Source: Amphiura filiformis (Eukaryota > Echinodermata > Ophiuroidea > Amphilepidida > Amphiuridae). Taken from it: a DNA stretch of 64,000 bases. Within the stretch, counting starts at the first letter, position 1, and every line of letters starts with the position of its first letter. The notes under the pieces were generated by a model. It did not search any database. It was not told the DNA's origin and saw only the letters and a list, made by a program, of their open reading frames with translations. This document shows, in pieces, positions 23,650 through 55,515 of this stretch. Made by a program: the position numbers and the translations under genes. The stretch covers positions 33,753,548 through 33,817,547 of the forward strand of contig NC_092641.1 of the NCBI RefSeq assembly GCF_039555335.1, written 5' to 3'.

Positions 23650-23661
23650 CCAATAGGCGGG
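23650..23661 (+). promoter_or_regulatory. Adjacent CCAAT and GC-box motifs
   Basis: CCAATAGGCGGG holds a CCAAT box and a GGCGGG box. It lies about 220 bp upstream of the candidate minus-strand exon at 23379-23432. Motif content alone makes a promoter possible, not shown. Confidence 0.25.
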
Positions 23662-23861
23662 CCAACTGTATAATAACAATCCCTAAATTGATACGTCTAA
23701 GGCCTGCTACCAATCTGGCAACAGTGATTGGTAGCGATAGTGGGGAATTCCCTACTTATGTACTTCCGTTCAATACACTGTGCACCTGTGAAAAGTCATA
23801 TCTGTTTGAAGCGTGTAGATAGAATACTAGTAAACTGTACGCGCGTATAAAATAATCTTAC

Positions 23862-23930
23862 GAGTCGTACTTGACTCAAGGCCAAAATCACCTTTTGCCC
23901 GAACTCACAACACAAATACACTGTTTGATT
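23862..23930 (+). repeat. Dispersed repeat, copy 2 of 2
   Basis: It matches 1464-1543 from GAGTCGTACTTGACTCAAGG to CACTGTTTGATT, with an internal 11-bp deletion. The same orientation 22 kb apart suggests interspersed-element ends. Confidence 0.65.
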
Positions 23931-24022
23931 TTAAATAATAATAAAAAAAAGTACAATATAGGCCCCAATGACAACAAATGATACAAAATAATCAAACAAA
24001 CACAATAATTATTTTAAACTAC

Positions 24023-24140
24023 ATGTATATTTCGTGATCCTAACATCCTCTTTTTATGACATTTTTCAATAGATATCCACAAAAAAAGCTTATTTCCAAA
24101 ATTTCAGTTGATTCCGATTTTGCGTTTGCGAGTTATGCAT
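24023..24140 (+). mobile_element. Partial copy of the TTAA MITE of 56.9 kb
   Basis: ATTTCGTGATCCTAACATCC through TTTGCGAGTTATGCATGATT matches the left 115 bp of the complete element at 56889-57310 at roughly 90 percent. The outer bases and the right half are missing. Confidence 0.7.
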
Positions 24141-24295
24141 GATTTATTATAAAAAAGATGTAATGCATCGAAACGGGTCGGAACGTATCGAAACAGGTCG
24201 AAATGGGTGAAAGAAAACAGGAATGGGTCCAAAATTGATGGAAACGGGTCTAAGTTATTCAACAAACAACAATTATAGCACCAAAAGCAGTAAAT

Positions 24296-24415
24296 ATATT
24301 AATAAATAAATGAATAAATAAATAAAAATAAATAAATAAAAATAAATAAATAAATAAAATATAAATAAATCAGATACATAAATAAATAAATAAATAGGCC
24401 CAAGATAAATAAATA
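24296..24415 (+). repeat. (AAAT)n microsatellite
   Basis: About 110 bp is mostly AAAT/AATA tetranucleotides with interruptions. Confidence 0.9.
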
Positions 24416-24591
24416 TGGATCCATAGTCCAATGCCTACACCACGGTGCTATGAGTCGTTGTGCCAGAAAGGTGTTTATCATACTTATTGATTACGGAATC
24501 AAAGTGCATACATGCAATACTATTACTAGTATATTAGTACTAATAACTATGTGTATAATCTCTGATCAATAATGAACCTTGCCTCACCTTA

Positions 24592-24640
24592 ACCTTGCCC
24601 CTAATCCTAAACCCTAACCTATTATTACCCTAACCCTAAC
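24592..24640 (+). repeat. Degenerate interstitial telomere-like repeat
   Basis: Several CCCTAA/CCTAAC units with interruptions fall between CTTAACC and CCCTAACCCTAAC. They match the metazoan TTAGGG telomere repeat on the minus strand. A second cluster lies at 30511-30540. Confidence 0.7.
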
Positions 24641-25229
24641 AATAAGGAAGGTACTGTGGTCTGTGGTGCTTTCAGCAGGGTGGGCACCGCTGTGGCTCCG
24701 GAACCGAAGGGGGTCCGGTCCCCTCAATAATTTTGATGAGGGGGCCCAAGTACCCTAGAGCCCCCCCCCCCCCCAATAATCTGAGGTAAAATTCATAATT
24801 TTAGGGTAAAATGTATAATTTTAGGATCAGATTCATAATTTTAAGGTAAAATTCATAATTTTAGGGTATAGTTCAAAATGCAAGGTACAATTCATGTAAA
24901 AATGTATGCATTTCTTAAGCTTTTGCGCGAACCATCCCCTTCAGCGTTTCGCGCCTTGGAGCAGGCCAAAAAATTTGGCCCCCCAATATTCAAAATCTTT
25001 CGGAGCCTCTGCCCAGTTTGTTTTATAACCACTTATAAGGTAGGGTCTATAGACTATAGGACCCCGCGGGGCCCTGGTAATCCGGTATAGGACTTTTTTT
25101 TTGTTTTACCTATCGGCCCTAGCCCCCTCTCCAAGAGTATTTAATTATATTTGTACTTGTTCAAGTAGCATTCAATGCGGTGCTGGACTTCTTTTGCATT
25201 TTTTTTATGAGCATTTGTGCATAAAATGG

Positions 25230-25440
25230 GACTATGTGAAACGGGGGTACCACCGGGGTGCGGGAAGTTTTTTTGGCACCGCCAAAGGGGGGGGGGGCCA
25301 AGTAATTTTTGGCAGACCATTTTGAGAATTCACCATAATGGGGGTACACATAATTATTGCACCGCCCCTAAGGGAGCGTACAGAAATACCTTGGTGGGGG
25401 GGGAGGGGCTGGAATAGGGGGTCATACAATTTTTGGAGTG
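25230..25440. repeat. G-rich dispersed repeat, copy B
   Basis: G-runs are followed by CCAAGTAATTTTTGGCAGACC, and ATAATTATTGCACCGCCCCT lies near 25350-25369. These resemble the body and right end (AATCATTGCACAGCCCCT) of the copy at 49784-50158. Edges are uncertain. Confidence 0.5.
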
Positions 25441-25449
25441 CTGAATAGG

Positions 25450-26585
25450 GTGGTTAAAAAGTTTTGGGTGTATGAACAGAGGGTCACATAGAAGGAGGTG
25501 TCAAAATACAAAATAACCTGAAATTGAATATTTCAATTGATGGTCAGCTTTTCAACCCAGTTACATACACTTTAAGTACATATCATTAGACTTGTAAATC
25601 TTACTTCAAGGACTGTTAAATGACAAAAATTTGCCATAAAATTTGTATTGTATCTAAATTATTTTATATCAGGACATTCCTCATATTCAGAATATCTAAT
25701 ACAGGTGATAGGTAGCAAGATGGATCACACAGAACATGCAGAATAGTCTGTTGCCTAAGCCATAACCCGGACGTAGCATCCACAGGATGTTTATTGGTGT
25801 CATGTATATATTTCACACCTACTGATTTAGAATCTGGTGGGTGCCACTATGGCACACTTCGTCATTTTAAAATGAATGACCCCAAAATGACCCAGGGTTA
25901 TACTGGGGTCAAAAATTGGAAGTGTTCAAATATCACTTTACAAAGTATATCATATTTATCTGTCTGGCTCAAGGATCCAAAATATGTAGGCCTATTTTTT
26001 TCTCAATACAACCTATTTTTCAGAAATTATATGCCGCAACAGGTCAAGGGTCAATTCCCAATTTGTACAGGGGTCAAAAATTAAAGTTGCCCCAATTTTG
26101 GTTTTAAGTTGTAGCAAATTGTTCATCTCCAACATCTCCTAATGTCTGGTTGATGTGCTACAGTGACAAAGATGCGTAGGTCAATAATCTAAATCGGATC
26201 AAATTCATATTTTTGGATATGCAATGTGATGAAACCCTGTAAAAGTTATGTGTCCTAAATAGATATTGGACTTAGTCTTAACTTTAAAATGGTATGGGTC
26301 AGTATTCCACAGGGGAGCAAGATGTCTGGAGGCCCCTTTGCTCCCCCCCCCCCACACACACACAACACCACCTCTGCTTGACCTGTTGTTGCACATAGCG
26401 TCTGATACACAGTCCACAGATCACACAATTTATTTTTAAATAAATTAAAATCTTTCTGCAGACATTTATTGATATTTCATGTGTACACAAAAGTATATTC
26501 CATTAATATGATTACTCAAAAAATACAAAGTAAATACATTATATATTCAGGCCAAACGGCTGAAAACTTCCTATTAGAACAGACA
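25450..26585. other. Spacer without recognised genes
   Basis: Two GGGGTCAAAAATT words at 25905 and 26070 flank about 170 bp. A C-run followed by CACACACACA sits at 26343-26363. No gene was recognised. Confidence 0.4.
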
Positions 26586-26590
26586 TTTAG

Positions 26591-26969
26591 CTATTCCAGA
26601 TGAAATCCATACACCCCCTGTAGAAGACAAACAAGACATTACTGTAAAAGTAGAAATTTTCGCGATATTTTTATTTTCGCGAATTTCGCGAGTGGATATA
26701 AAATCGCGAAAATAAAAACTCACGAAAATAGGTTTCTATTAGGTTTCTATTGTATCAATATCAAAACCGCGAAATTTAATTCTCGCGCAATTGACAAAAT
26801 CTTCAAAAGCGCGAAAATATTGACTTTTACAGTACCATAATCACCCACAAAGGGCAAGTAGATTTCAAATGAGAGTCACCCAATCAGGTAAACCATTAAC
26901 ACACACTCCTTGTATGAAAGATTAAAGTCATGCCTTCCATAGGGGGTGTATGGATTTCAACTAGAATAG
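26591..26969. mobile_element. MITE with a second MITE nested inside
   Basis: The outer ends CTATTCCAGATGAAATCCAT and ATGGATTTCAACTAGAATAG are inverted repeats, continuing into ACACCCCCT and AGGGGGTGT. A related copy lies at 62398-62590 in an ARCN1 intron. The inner element 26641-26833 interrupts this one. Confidence 0.75.
26641..26833. mobile_element. Nested MITE with TTTTCGCG-rich arms, 193 bp
   Basis: The ends ACTGTAAAAGT and ACTTTTACAGT are perfect inverted repeats bordered by T and A, fitting a TA duplication (Tc1/mariner-like). The arms carry CGCGAAAAT words in both orientations. Confidence 0.8.
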
Positions 26970-27990
26970 GCCATTGTTTATTTCAAGAAATATGTGTAGA
27001 ATGTGCTACTGAAGTAGCATATGGCAAATGTGAAATCCATCTGATAAATATAAAATCAGACAAAAAAATGAAGATAGAATAAAAATGCAGTGTTTGTATT
27101 TTTATTACTTCCATTTTTTTCTCTTCATGCAAGTAAGGCTGCCGAATACAACATGGCACAATGCTAAGGATAGTAATTTACACTTTTTAGAGCGGGTTTA
27201 TTTACATGTTTTTTTGCAATAGACATCATATATTTTGATCAAATCGGCCTATACCATGGTTCACATCAAGTTTGGAACTGACGCCAATGCTTTTAAGCGG
27301 TTGCGCCGCAAGTGTGAGGCCAAACTACCCTTGTACTGAATGTGCTTGCGTATGTATGCTCTGTGCAATTAACTTTACGCGTCTGTTTCGATACTGCACA
27401 CAATAAAATATGCATCTACGTCCCTATAGAACTTGAAGCGAACCACAGTATATAGGCTATATACTTGTTGATCATTGGGTGGTGCAGATTATAGACAACA
27501 TATTTTTTACAGAAAATTTCATCATTTTATCACCCATCATGATCAGTGCCCATAAACGTTTTTGCCACATTTGCTCACTTTTATTTATACCATAATTCAT
27601 TACCAAATGTCAATAATCTGCTTTGTCCAGGCACCCTGGGCAAGACAGTCATTTTATCTTAAAGATCCTTGACCTGATCGACACCCTCATCCCCCATTTT
27701 TCTTCATCAAAACTGAGAAGAAAGCTCGTATTATTCTCATTACCCCATTTTAACGCCTGAGATATTGCAATGGTGTGAACGAAAACATAGTGATTTGTGG
27801 TAACGACACCCAAAGTGTATGTAGTATCCTATGGGGATATGATATGCATGTTTTTGCTTCTCATATCAAAATCACTGGAGCAATACAACTCTATTTTGAA
27901 ACACATTGTTTTAATGGTAGGCCTCATTCTAAGATAGAAAACAGAACATGGAAAATAGGACCATAACTTTTTAACTCCTGTCTGTGGATT
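26970..27990. other. Spacer without recognised genes
   Basis: Only short frames; no delimited element was seen. Confidence 0.4.
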
Positions 27991-27996
27991 GTAAAC

Positions 27997-28244
27997 CAGT
28001 GGCGTGGCGATGGGGGGGTGGGGGGGCACATGCCCAATTCAGCCAATTCTGCGCCACCTCCAAGCAATGAAAGTCAAAATTTGCAGCACAAAATCATTTG
28101 AAAGATCAATTTACAGATATTCAACTTCATTATAACCAAAATTAATTAGTGGTAGGCCCTATTTGTGCAAATTTTTCAATAATGGGTGGGGGCATCATTA
28201 TGTATCCTTAGCCCTGGGCACCACAAGCCCCAGCTACGCCACTG
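27997..28244. mobile_element. hAT-type MITE, 248 bp
   Basis: It begins CAGTGGCGTGGCGATGGGGG and ends CCCCAGCTACGCCACTG. The 8-bp duplication TTGTAAAC is exact at 27989-27996 and 28245-28252. It shares the CAGTGGCG start with the element at 18367. Confidence 0.88.
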
Positions 28245-28437
28245 TTGTAAACTGTGTACTGCCCTACTTCATTCTATATGAAGCCTCAAGGAAGAACAGA
28301 TGATTAATTGTATTTTCAACTGATTGAGTGTCCCAGGTTAAAGAAGAAATAAGACAAACAAACAAAATGTGGTAGCATGGTGTTATACAACCAGCATGGA
28401 ATGAGTGAATGTTCTTAGTCAGCATGGAATGTTCCCT

Positions 28438-28876
28438 CGGGGGTCACTTTGACACAAAAGTGCCTCACACCCGCATCCGAACACCTCTGAAATGCACCCT
28501 TAATGGTGAATTTTCACATAACCAAATTGCACCCCTTAATGGCGAAACACATGCAAAATCCTACCCTAAATGGCGTCAACTGATTTGATACCAAGGTGTC
28601 TTTTTAATGTTGCAGACATATAGATACTGAAGAAAACATGCTCAAAAGTAACAAGAATCAAATTTGTGCAAACTCACTCAAACAATAATATTACTAACCC
28701 ACCCTAAACGTCTAAGGATTTGGCTGAAAAAGGACCCCTAAATGGCGATGCCTTCTGAAAAAGTACCCCTTTTTCAAAAAGACGTTGACGACGCTGTGTG
28801 GTGAAAAACATACCCTTTTAGACGTTTTTCTTGGACATGGGTGCGTAGCAAGTCAAGTAGTGAGTGACCCCCCGGG
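28438..28876. mobile_element. DNA transposon, CCCGGGG-ended family, 439 bp
   Basis: The ends CGGGGGTCACTTTGACAC and GAGTGACCCCCCGGG form an inverted repeat like that of 17263-17590. The 8-bp duplication TGTTCCCT is exact at 28430-28437 and 28877-28884. No protein frame. It lies about 290 bp beyond the HMBS stop codon, on the 3' side of the gene. Confidence 0.85.
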
Positions 28877-29162
28877 TGTTCCCTGAGCCTCATGGAAGAA
28901 CAGAAGATTATTGGTTATCCACTGAATGAGTAACCCAGGTAATAGAAAAATAAAACAAACATATTGTGAGGCATGTTTTTTCTTCTATAAATATCCAATT
29001 GAAGCAATTTAACCCAAAACTTGGAATAAGACTGTTGTTTGGGTGACAGGCTCCATCCAGTAGTATAGCCAAGGAGGCAAAGAGGTGCAGTGCAGCTGCC
29101 ACCCTGTGATAAGTCTTCACCCCTTGGAAACATTTTTAAAGTTTCTGAAAGAAAGTCTGAAT

Positions 29163-49619
<20,457 letters not shown>

Positions 49620-49660
49620 GGTATAGATAGAAATCACAATAATAGATCAAGCACGCAGCA
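49620..49660 (-). other. HMBS: HMBS 5'UTR part of the ATG exon
   Basis: Upstream of the ATG an acceptor (TTTTTTTTAG) ends at 49661, so the exon may begin at 49660 with 41 untranslated bases. This implies an upstream non-coding exon. Confidence 0.4.
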
Positions 49661-49783
49661 CTAAAAAAAACAACAACAAAAAAACAGAACTTTACAACAA
49701 CAGAAATTTTGCTTTAACGGTGATCTGAGAAATTGCATTAACAACACGCTCATCAGAGCAAGACTGCTACAGGTACGGTACTT

Positions 49784-50158
49784 GTGCAATAATTATGAGC
49801 CCTGGGGGAGGGTAAAATTCCAGAAATTTTTGGCAAGCCGAAAGGGTGGGGGCAAGCAATTTTTGGCACACATTTATGGGGTGCCCTTTTAATTAAAGGA
49901 TTTAAAAACGCTTGGGAAAATAGTACGGACGCTTTAATATGCAAATTTTCTGCTCGCTGCGCTTGTAACATATATCTAGACCATTTAAGGTTTGCAAATT
50001 GGGATCCCAAAAATTTGGCATGTTCAAAGGGGGGGGGAAAGATTTTTTGGCGGGCCGAGGGGGGCAAGCAATTTTTGGCAGGCCGAGGGGTGGGCAAGCA
50101 ATTTTTGGCGAGTCATTTGGAAATTTTACCCCCCTGGGACGGCTCATAATCATTGCAC
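49784..50158. mobile_element. G-rich inverted-repeat element, complete copy
   Basis: TGTGCAATAATTATGAGCC at the left and GGCTCATAATCATTGCACA at the right are inverted repeats, continued by GGGTAAAATT and AATTTTACCC. The interior has AAGCAATTTTTGGCA words. Related sequence occurs at 15420-15660 and 25230-25440. It lies in the presumed 5'UTR intron of HMBS. Confidence 0.7.
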
Positions 50159-50193
50159 AGCCCCTAATAATACTGAATTACCGTACAATTAGT

Positions 50194-50705
50194 ATATACA
50201 CCAGGCACAAAAAGAAACTCGTCAGTTATATTCATCCTTGCTGTTCAATAACTTGATAATTTTGGATTTAATATTCTGAAATATACATTTTGTTAATTGG
50301 ACTTTGCTTTCTCATTTGACACCCTGTTCGTGAAAAACGAACAAGAAATGACCAAGATATGCGCCTCCAAAGCCTCAACCCCCAAAATCAAAAGTTGCAT
50401 TTTTAACAATTTTTCAATGGGAACGCATTGTTGTATTGCACACAAGCACCACAGGCCAATCAATAAAGCACACAGTGTAACAGGCATAACTGAATCGTTA
50501 AAATTGCAACTTTTCATTTTGGGGTTTGAGAGTTTGAGGCGCATATCTTGGTCAATTCTTGCTCAATGTTCACGAACAGGGTGTCAAATGAGAAAGAAAA
50601 GTCCAATTAACAAAATGTATATTTCAGAATAATCCAAAATTATCAAGTTATTGAATAGCAAGGATGAATATAACTGACGAGTTTCTTTTTGTGCCTGGTG
50701 TATAT
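50194..50705. mobile_element. Foldback element, 512 bp, arms over 200 bp
   Basis: It starts ATATACACCAGGCACAAAAA and ends with the complement. Both arms run through CAAATTAACAAAATGTATAT-like, GGGTGTCAAATGAGAAAG-like and GAGGCGCATATCTTGGTC-like blocks at over 85 percent identity. Only about 100 bp of unpaired centre remains. Transcribed, it would fold into one very long hairpin. It lies in the presumed first intron of HMBS. Confidence 0.85.
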
Positions 50706-50827
50706 TTGAATGCATAATGCCTCGTTCAGCATATATTTGATCCAGGGTATTACAAATGTCTAGGTCTATTACCTCATCAACCCATTTTTCTATCAAAATG
50801 CAAGTTAGGAAAATAAAATAGGTCTAC

Positions 50828-50905
50828 CTTGTTCAGCAGACAAACACGCACTCACAGAAACTAGTTTTAACTCTACTAGCACCGTGCCTCGACTGACGCC
50901 TCCAC
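50828..50905 (-). other. HMBS: Possible HMBS non-coding first exon
   Basis: On the minus strand the sequence after GGCGTCAGTCGAGGCACGG runs to GCTGAACAAG, then GTAGACC, a usable donor. It lies 1.2 kb upstream of the acceptor near 49661. The 5' edge is arbitrary. No TATA box was seen. Confidence 0.3.
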
Positions 50906-51039
50906 ACCCAGGGTTGGCCGTTTCATCTTAGAGGTACTGATGGTCCATGCGGGTTCTCATATTTCATCCAGACGTTCTGAAATATGTGAACGAGGCATTT
51001 TTTCCATGCATTCAAAATACTAATTCAGCATTATTACAT

Positions 51040-51680
51040 TCAGTAAATAATAATTCGCACATGGTCGATAGTTACGCATTTGATGCTACTGCTAAAATGT
51101 TGCTCTAGTTTTTCGGTTGGTCAGTGCTCAATTTTTTTGCAATGGATGTTAAAGCAATAAGGCACTTGAAACTTGATATCGAGTTTAGCTTCCTTTTTTT
51201 CTAGCTCATATTTAACCATTTCATTATTCATTACTTTCAAGGTTTCATTATATGTGGCCTTTTACCAATGCTTATTTTATTTGGGTAATCACCATCCAAT
51301 ATAATGTCACGAATAGCGATATGCATGCAGTTTGTTCGAAAAAAATTGAGGGCGTTGGCCGTTGCATGCTGTAGAGCAAATCACACATTCATGCATTAAG
51401 TTCTGTTAAAATGTTGAAATTTGGATTAAGTTATTTTGATGCGACAACTCTATCTTTTGAGTAAAGATTGCCTATTTTGAACAGTCCAAAATTTTGTTGA
51501 AGTGCAATTTTACTTTTTTTAGCAATATTCTTGATTTGATCATTGCTCGAGAATTGTAGCTTCGAATTTGCACACAATAGTTACGCATTCGATGCTAAAG
51601 TACGTTGCTATGGTTTTACGGTAGGACCGCGGTGCAATTCTTTGCACCGGAGGTTATTTATTCTGTTAATGTTGAAATTT
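51040..51680 (+). repeat. Diverged segmental repeat, outlying copies
   Basis: Blocks such as GATAGTTACGCATTTGATGCTA, a CGGT..GACCGCGGTGCAATT-like word and TTGCACCGGAGGTTATTTAT recur about twice here. They recur again in the array at 54100-54960. Similarity is partial and broken by indels. Confidence 0.55.
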
Positions 51681-52111
51681 GGATGATTATTTGTTGCTGG
51701 TAAATCAGCTTTCTAAAACTGAGTGCCACAAGATGGGCTTTTTGCAGCGTATGGTGCCCATTTGGAACCAGCTCCCTAGTATTATCAGTCTCAGATCTAC
51801 AAATTCTGTTGCTTCATTTAAGCAACAAGTTTTGGAGTTTTACCAGTCCAAATTTGCTCACACCAAATTGCAGGCAAATGTAACTTAACCTGCATTCCCC
51901 CCTCAATTGATTTTTCCCTTCCCTTCTTTTTTGGATTTGGTGGGCGGTCTTAGAGGTGCCTGGCACCTGTTAGCCCCAGCCATTCACTGGACTTTTAAAA
52001 ATATTGTTCCTTTCATAATATTGTGTAATTTTTGATGTAACTTATGTGCAATATTATATATTTTTGTGTAATTCTGTGCCAGTGATAAAAGTGTAATAAA
52101 TAAATAAACAA
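51681..52111 (+). pseudogene. LINE 3'-end fragment (ORF2 C-terminus)
   Basis: The frame reads FLQRMVPIWNQLPSIISL then SVASFKQQVLEFYQSKF, the typical final block of CR1/L2-group ORF2. A stop codon and a 3'UTR ending TAATAAATAAATAAAC follow. The rest of the element is missing, the usual 5' truncation. Confidence 0.65.
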
Positions 52112-52152
52112 GAGCACCACTGGTGCTGTAGCTCATTTGTTATGGGTTATGG

Positions 52153-53090
52153 TCAGGAATACCATGCGTAGCTATGTATAGCCATGCATAGATATGTATA
52201 GCCATGCATAGATATGTATAGCCATGCATAGCTAATGTATAGCCATGCATAGCTATGTATAGCCATGCATAGTATAGCCATGCATAGTTATGTATAGCCA
52301 TGCATAGCTATGTATAGCCATGCATAGCTATGTATAGCCATGCATAGCTATGTATAGCCATGCATAGCTATGTATAGCCATGGATAGCTATGTATGGCCA
52401 TGTATAGCCATATGTAACCATGTCATGGCCATGTATAGCCATGTATAGCTATGTATACAGGGCTGCCAACTTTGAAAAACACATTTCAGTATTCTCAAAA
52501 TCACCATAGTGCTGTGATCAAGCACAAATCAGCATTTTGAAAATATACTTACGGTTCTCAAGATATTTATTTATTCAAGGCATTTATTTATTTGTACCTT
52601 TTGCTTGTCGAGTATCCTTTGATTTTATTTTGTTTAATACAGTTTTGTTTGTATATTTAATGTCTTGGATGCACCATCGGATAGATGAGTGCCACTGATG
52701 TAAAAGCAATTTCCAAATAAAAACTTGAAACTTAAAAACTACAACACTTTCATGGTAAATGGCAGGCATAGCTATGTATAGCCATGCATAGTTATGTATA
52801 GCCATGCATAGCTATGTATAGCCATGCATAGCTATGTATAGCCATGCATAGCTATGTATGGCCATTCATAGCTATGTATAGCCATGCATAGCTATGTATA
52901 GCCATGCATAGCTATGTATAGCCATGCATAGCTATGTATAGCCATGCATAGCTATGTATAGCCATGGATAGCTATGTATGGCCATGTATAGCCATGCATA
53001 GCTATGTATAGCCATATGTAACCATGTCATAGCCATGTATAGCCATATATAGTTATGTATAGCCATGTATAGCCATGTATAACTATGTAT
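52153..53090 (+). repeat. Two arrays of a 20-bp unit in a duplicated block
   Basis: The unit TATAGCCATGCATAGCTATG repeats about 15 times at 52153-52460 and about 16 times at 52767-53090, with occasional 10-bp half-units. The unit is itself two similar 10-mers. The ~300 bp after each array (52455-52760 and 53088-53400, from ACAGGGCTGCCAACTTTG) are also copies, so array plus flank duplicated together. Confidence 0.9.
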
Positions 53091-53404
53091 ACAGGGCTGC
53101 CAACTTTGAAAAACACATTTCAGTATTCTCAAACCTCAAAATCACCATAGTGCTGTGATCAAGCACAAATCAGCATTTTGAAAATATACTTGCGGTTCTC
53201 AAGATATTTATTTATTCAAGGCATTTATTTATTTGTACGTTTTGCTTGTCGAGTATCCTTTGATTTTATTTTGTTTAATACAGTTTTGTTTGTATATTTA
53301 ATATCTTGGATGCACCATCGGATAGATGAGTGCCACTGATGTAAAAGCAATTTCCAAATAAAAACTTGAAACTTAAAAACTACAACACTTTCATGGTAAA
53401 TGAA

Positions 53405-54090
53405 ATAAATAAATAAATAACATTTTGCACACACATCTAATTTTCCTGACTTCATATTTCAAACAAGTGCTCCCTTCAATCTTCAGAACAGGGAAAGGCC
53501 ACTCAAAAGGACATTTCACCTTGAGTAAATGTTTACATAACTAATTGGGTCAAGATGTGTGATATAAAGTGTAAATGAGTGAGATGTTTGTTCATAGCCA
53601 GGGTTGCTAACCAACAATTTGGTAGCCCAATTAGTTCTGATTTGGGAGAATTTGAGACACAATTTTTGCTCATGGCTTGTGCACAGAAGTAAGGGCCTAT
53701 AGACAGCACAAGCCCAATTGGTGCTAAAAGCAACACTGAAAAGCAGACATTGTAGCCGCACTGAAACAGTAAAGTTCAACCATCTCTTTTACAAATTCGC
53801 ACGATCAAGGAGTTTGTACAGTGTTTGTAATATGAAAAGCACCACAAACAGTCTACATAGGAGACTATTCCATGAAATTTGGTAGAACTTTTCGTAAGAA
53901 AATGCTCCAAAAATGATACTTTCCGTCCGAATTTTTTTAGCTAAATAAGTAACAATCATGAACCATCATGCAAAGATCGCCGCCTCAAATTACCAGATCC
54001 ATTGCTCAAACGATGTAGCAAGAGAAAGAAAAAAACATACAGAAAAATGGATCATGCCTAGAGTTCATTGTGCTAACACAATGAGCTAAT
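53405..54090. other. Spacer without recognised genes
   Basis: Short frames only; an AAAT run at 53401-53420. Confidence 0.4.
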
Positions 54091-54099
54091 AAATAAATA

Positions 54100-54960
54100 A
54101 AGTTATATTTCGATGAGTCAACTGTATCTTTTGAGCAAGATTTACCAAATCTGGACAGTCTAAAATTTAGCTGAAGTGTAAATTTAGCAACATTTTTGAT
54201 GCAATCGCCTGTTGTGATCAGCTGTGTTTACTTCTGAACCTCCATTCTTTACAGTTTACACGGTGTCATGCTTCAGCGAATCCGACTAGATTTTGAATGC
54301 AATGCATCTCTACATGTAGCCTAGAATGTGAAACTATCGGTGAGCAAATTCTTGGCTAGACTTCTCGAGCAATTTGATTGCCTTTTACTCAAGAACTCTA
54401 GCTTCAAATTTGCACACGATAGTTAAGCATTTGATGCTAGAGTACGTTGCTATCATTTTTCGGTCGGACAGCGGTGCACTTTTTTGCACCGGAGATTACT
54501 TATTCTGTTAATCATATTATAATGTTGAAATTTGGATGAAAGTTTATTCGATGAGTCAACTGTATCTTTTGACCAAGATTTGCCTATTTTGGACAGTTTA
54601 AAATTTTGCTGAAGTGTAATTTTAATTAGCAACATTTTTGATGCAATCGCCTGTCGTGATTGGTTGTATTTACTTCTGAACTTCCATTGCTTTACACAGT
54701 GTCATATCTCATGCTTCAGCGAATCTGACTAGATTTTGAATGCAATGGTCCCTAGCCTAGAATGTGCTTAGTGAAGCTATCGGTGTCACGGTGAGCAAAT
54801 TCTTGGCTAGACTTCTCGAGCAAATCACCTTCCATTGACTGTCGTGCTTCAGCAAATACGACTAGATTTCTAATGCAATGGTCTCTAACCTCAAATTTGA
54901 AGCTCACCGGTGAGCAAATCTGTGGCTAGACTTCTCGAGCAAAGTCATGTCATGAAGTCA
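54100..54960 (+). repeat. Diverged tandem segmental repeat, ~430 bp unit
   Basis: Two and a half copies share TTCGATGAGTCAACTGTATC, GACAGTxTAAAATTT, GATGCAATCGCCTGT, GCGAATCNGACTAGATT and GGCTAGACTTCTCGAGCAA in that order. The third is reduced to the last two blocks. Related blocks lie at 51040-51680. Confidence 0.75.
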
Positions 54961-55515
54961 AAGTAGCCTATATCAGAGTCAGAGAAGATGTAAGAAAAGG
55001 AGAGAGAACAAAATTATATACCGGTACTTGAGATAATCCCATAGGTTATCATGTCGTATCTATTCATAGTCCTTTATTCTCAAGTAGTTAGACATCCACT
55101 TGAAATATCCAGTGATGTTATGTGTGTGACCGCCCACGGTTGACTGATCTACACTCCAGAATTGGAAATATTTCCAATGTTTCTATAGAGAATTAGTTGA
55201 AAAGTATGAAACGGGTGTGTTAAGGACCTGCTTCTTGGATGGGATACCACAAGTGGACAATACAAGAAAGAAATCAAGTGTTGTAAAATTTCCCTCAAAA
55301 TCCGCCCTTTTTAGTAGATATCGCTCATTCTACAAAATCCGGTGCCAATCCACTATAAAAATAAAAAAAATAAAAGTTGTTCAAAAAGACCTGCTTTTTG
55401 TGTTTTTTAAGAGTAAATGTATCACTACTTTCAAATGTAAAAAATTGCCAACACCACTTACATATTTTTCTTTCAGGAAGTCATGATGTTTTTTAACACT
55501 GAAACTCAATGTAAT

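Noticed and set aside
24680-25020. Possible transposon with GGCTCCGGAACC / TTTCGGAGCC ends
   Set aside because: The ends are partly complementary, but no target duplication could be fitted.
52153-53090. CRISPR-like array
   Set aside because: The units are contiguous 20-mers without unique spacers, and the genome is eukaryotic.
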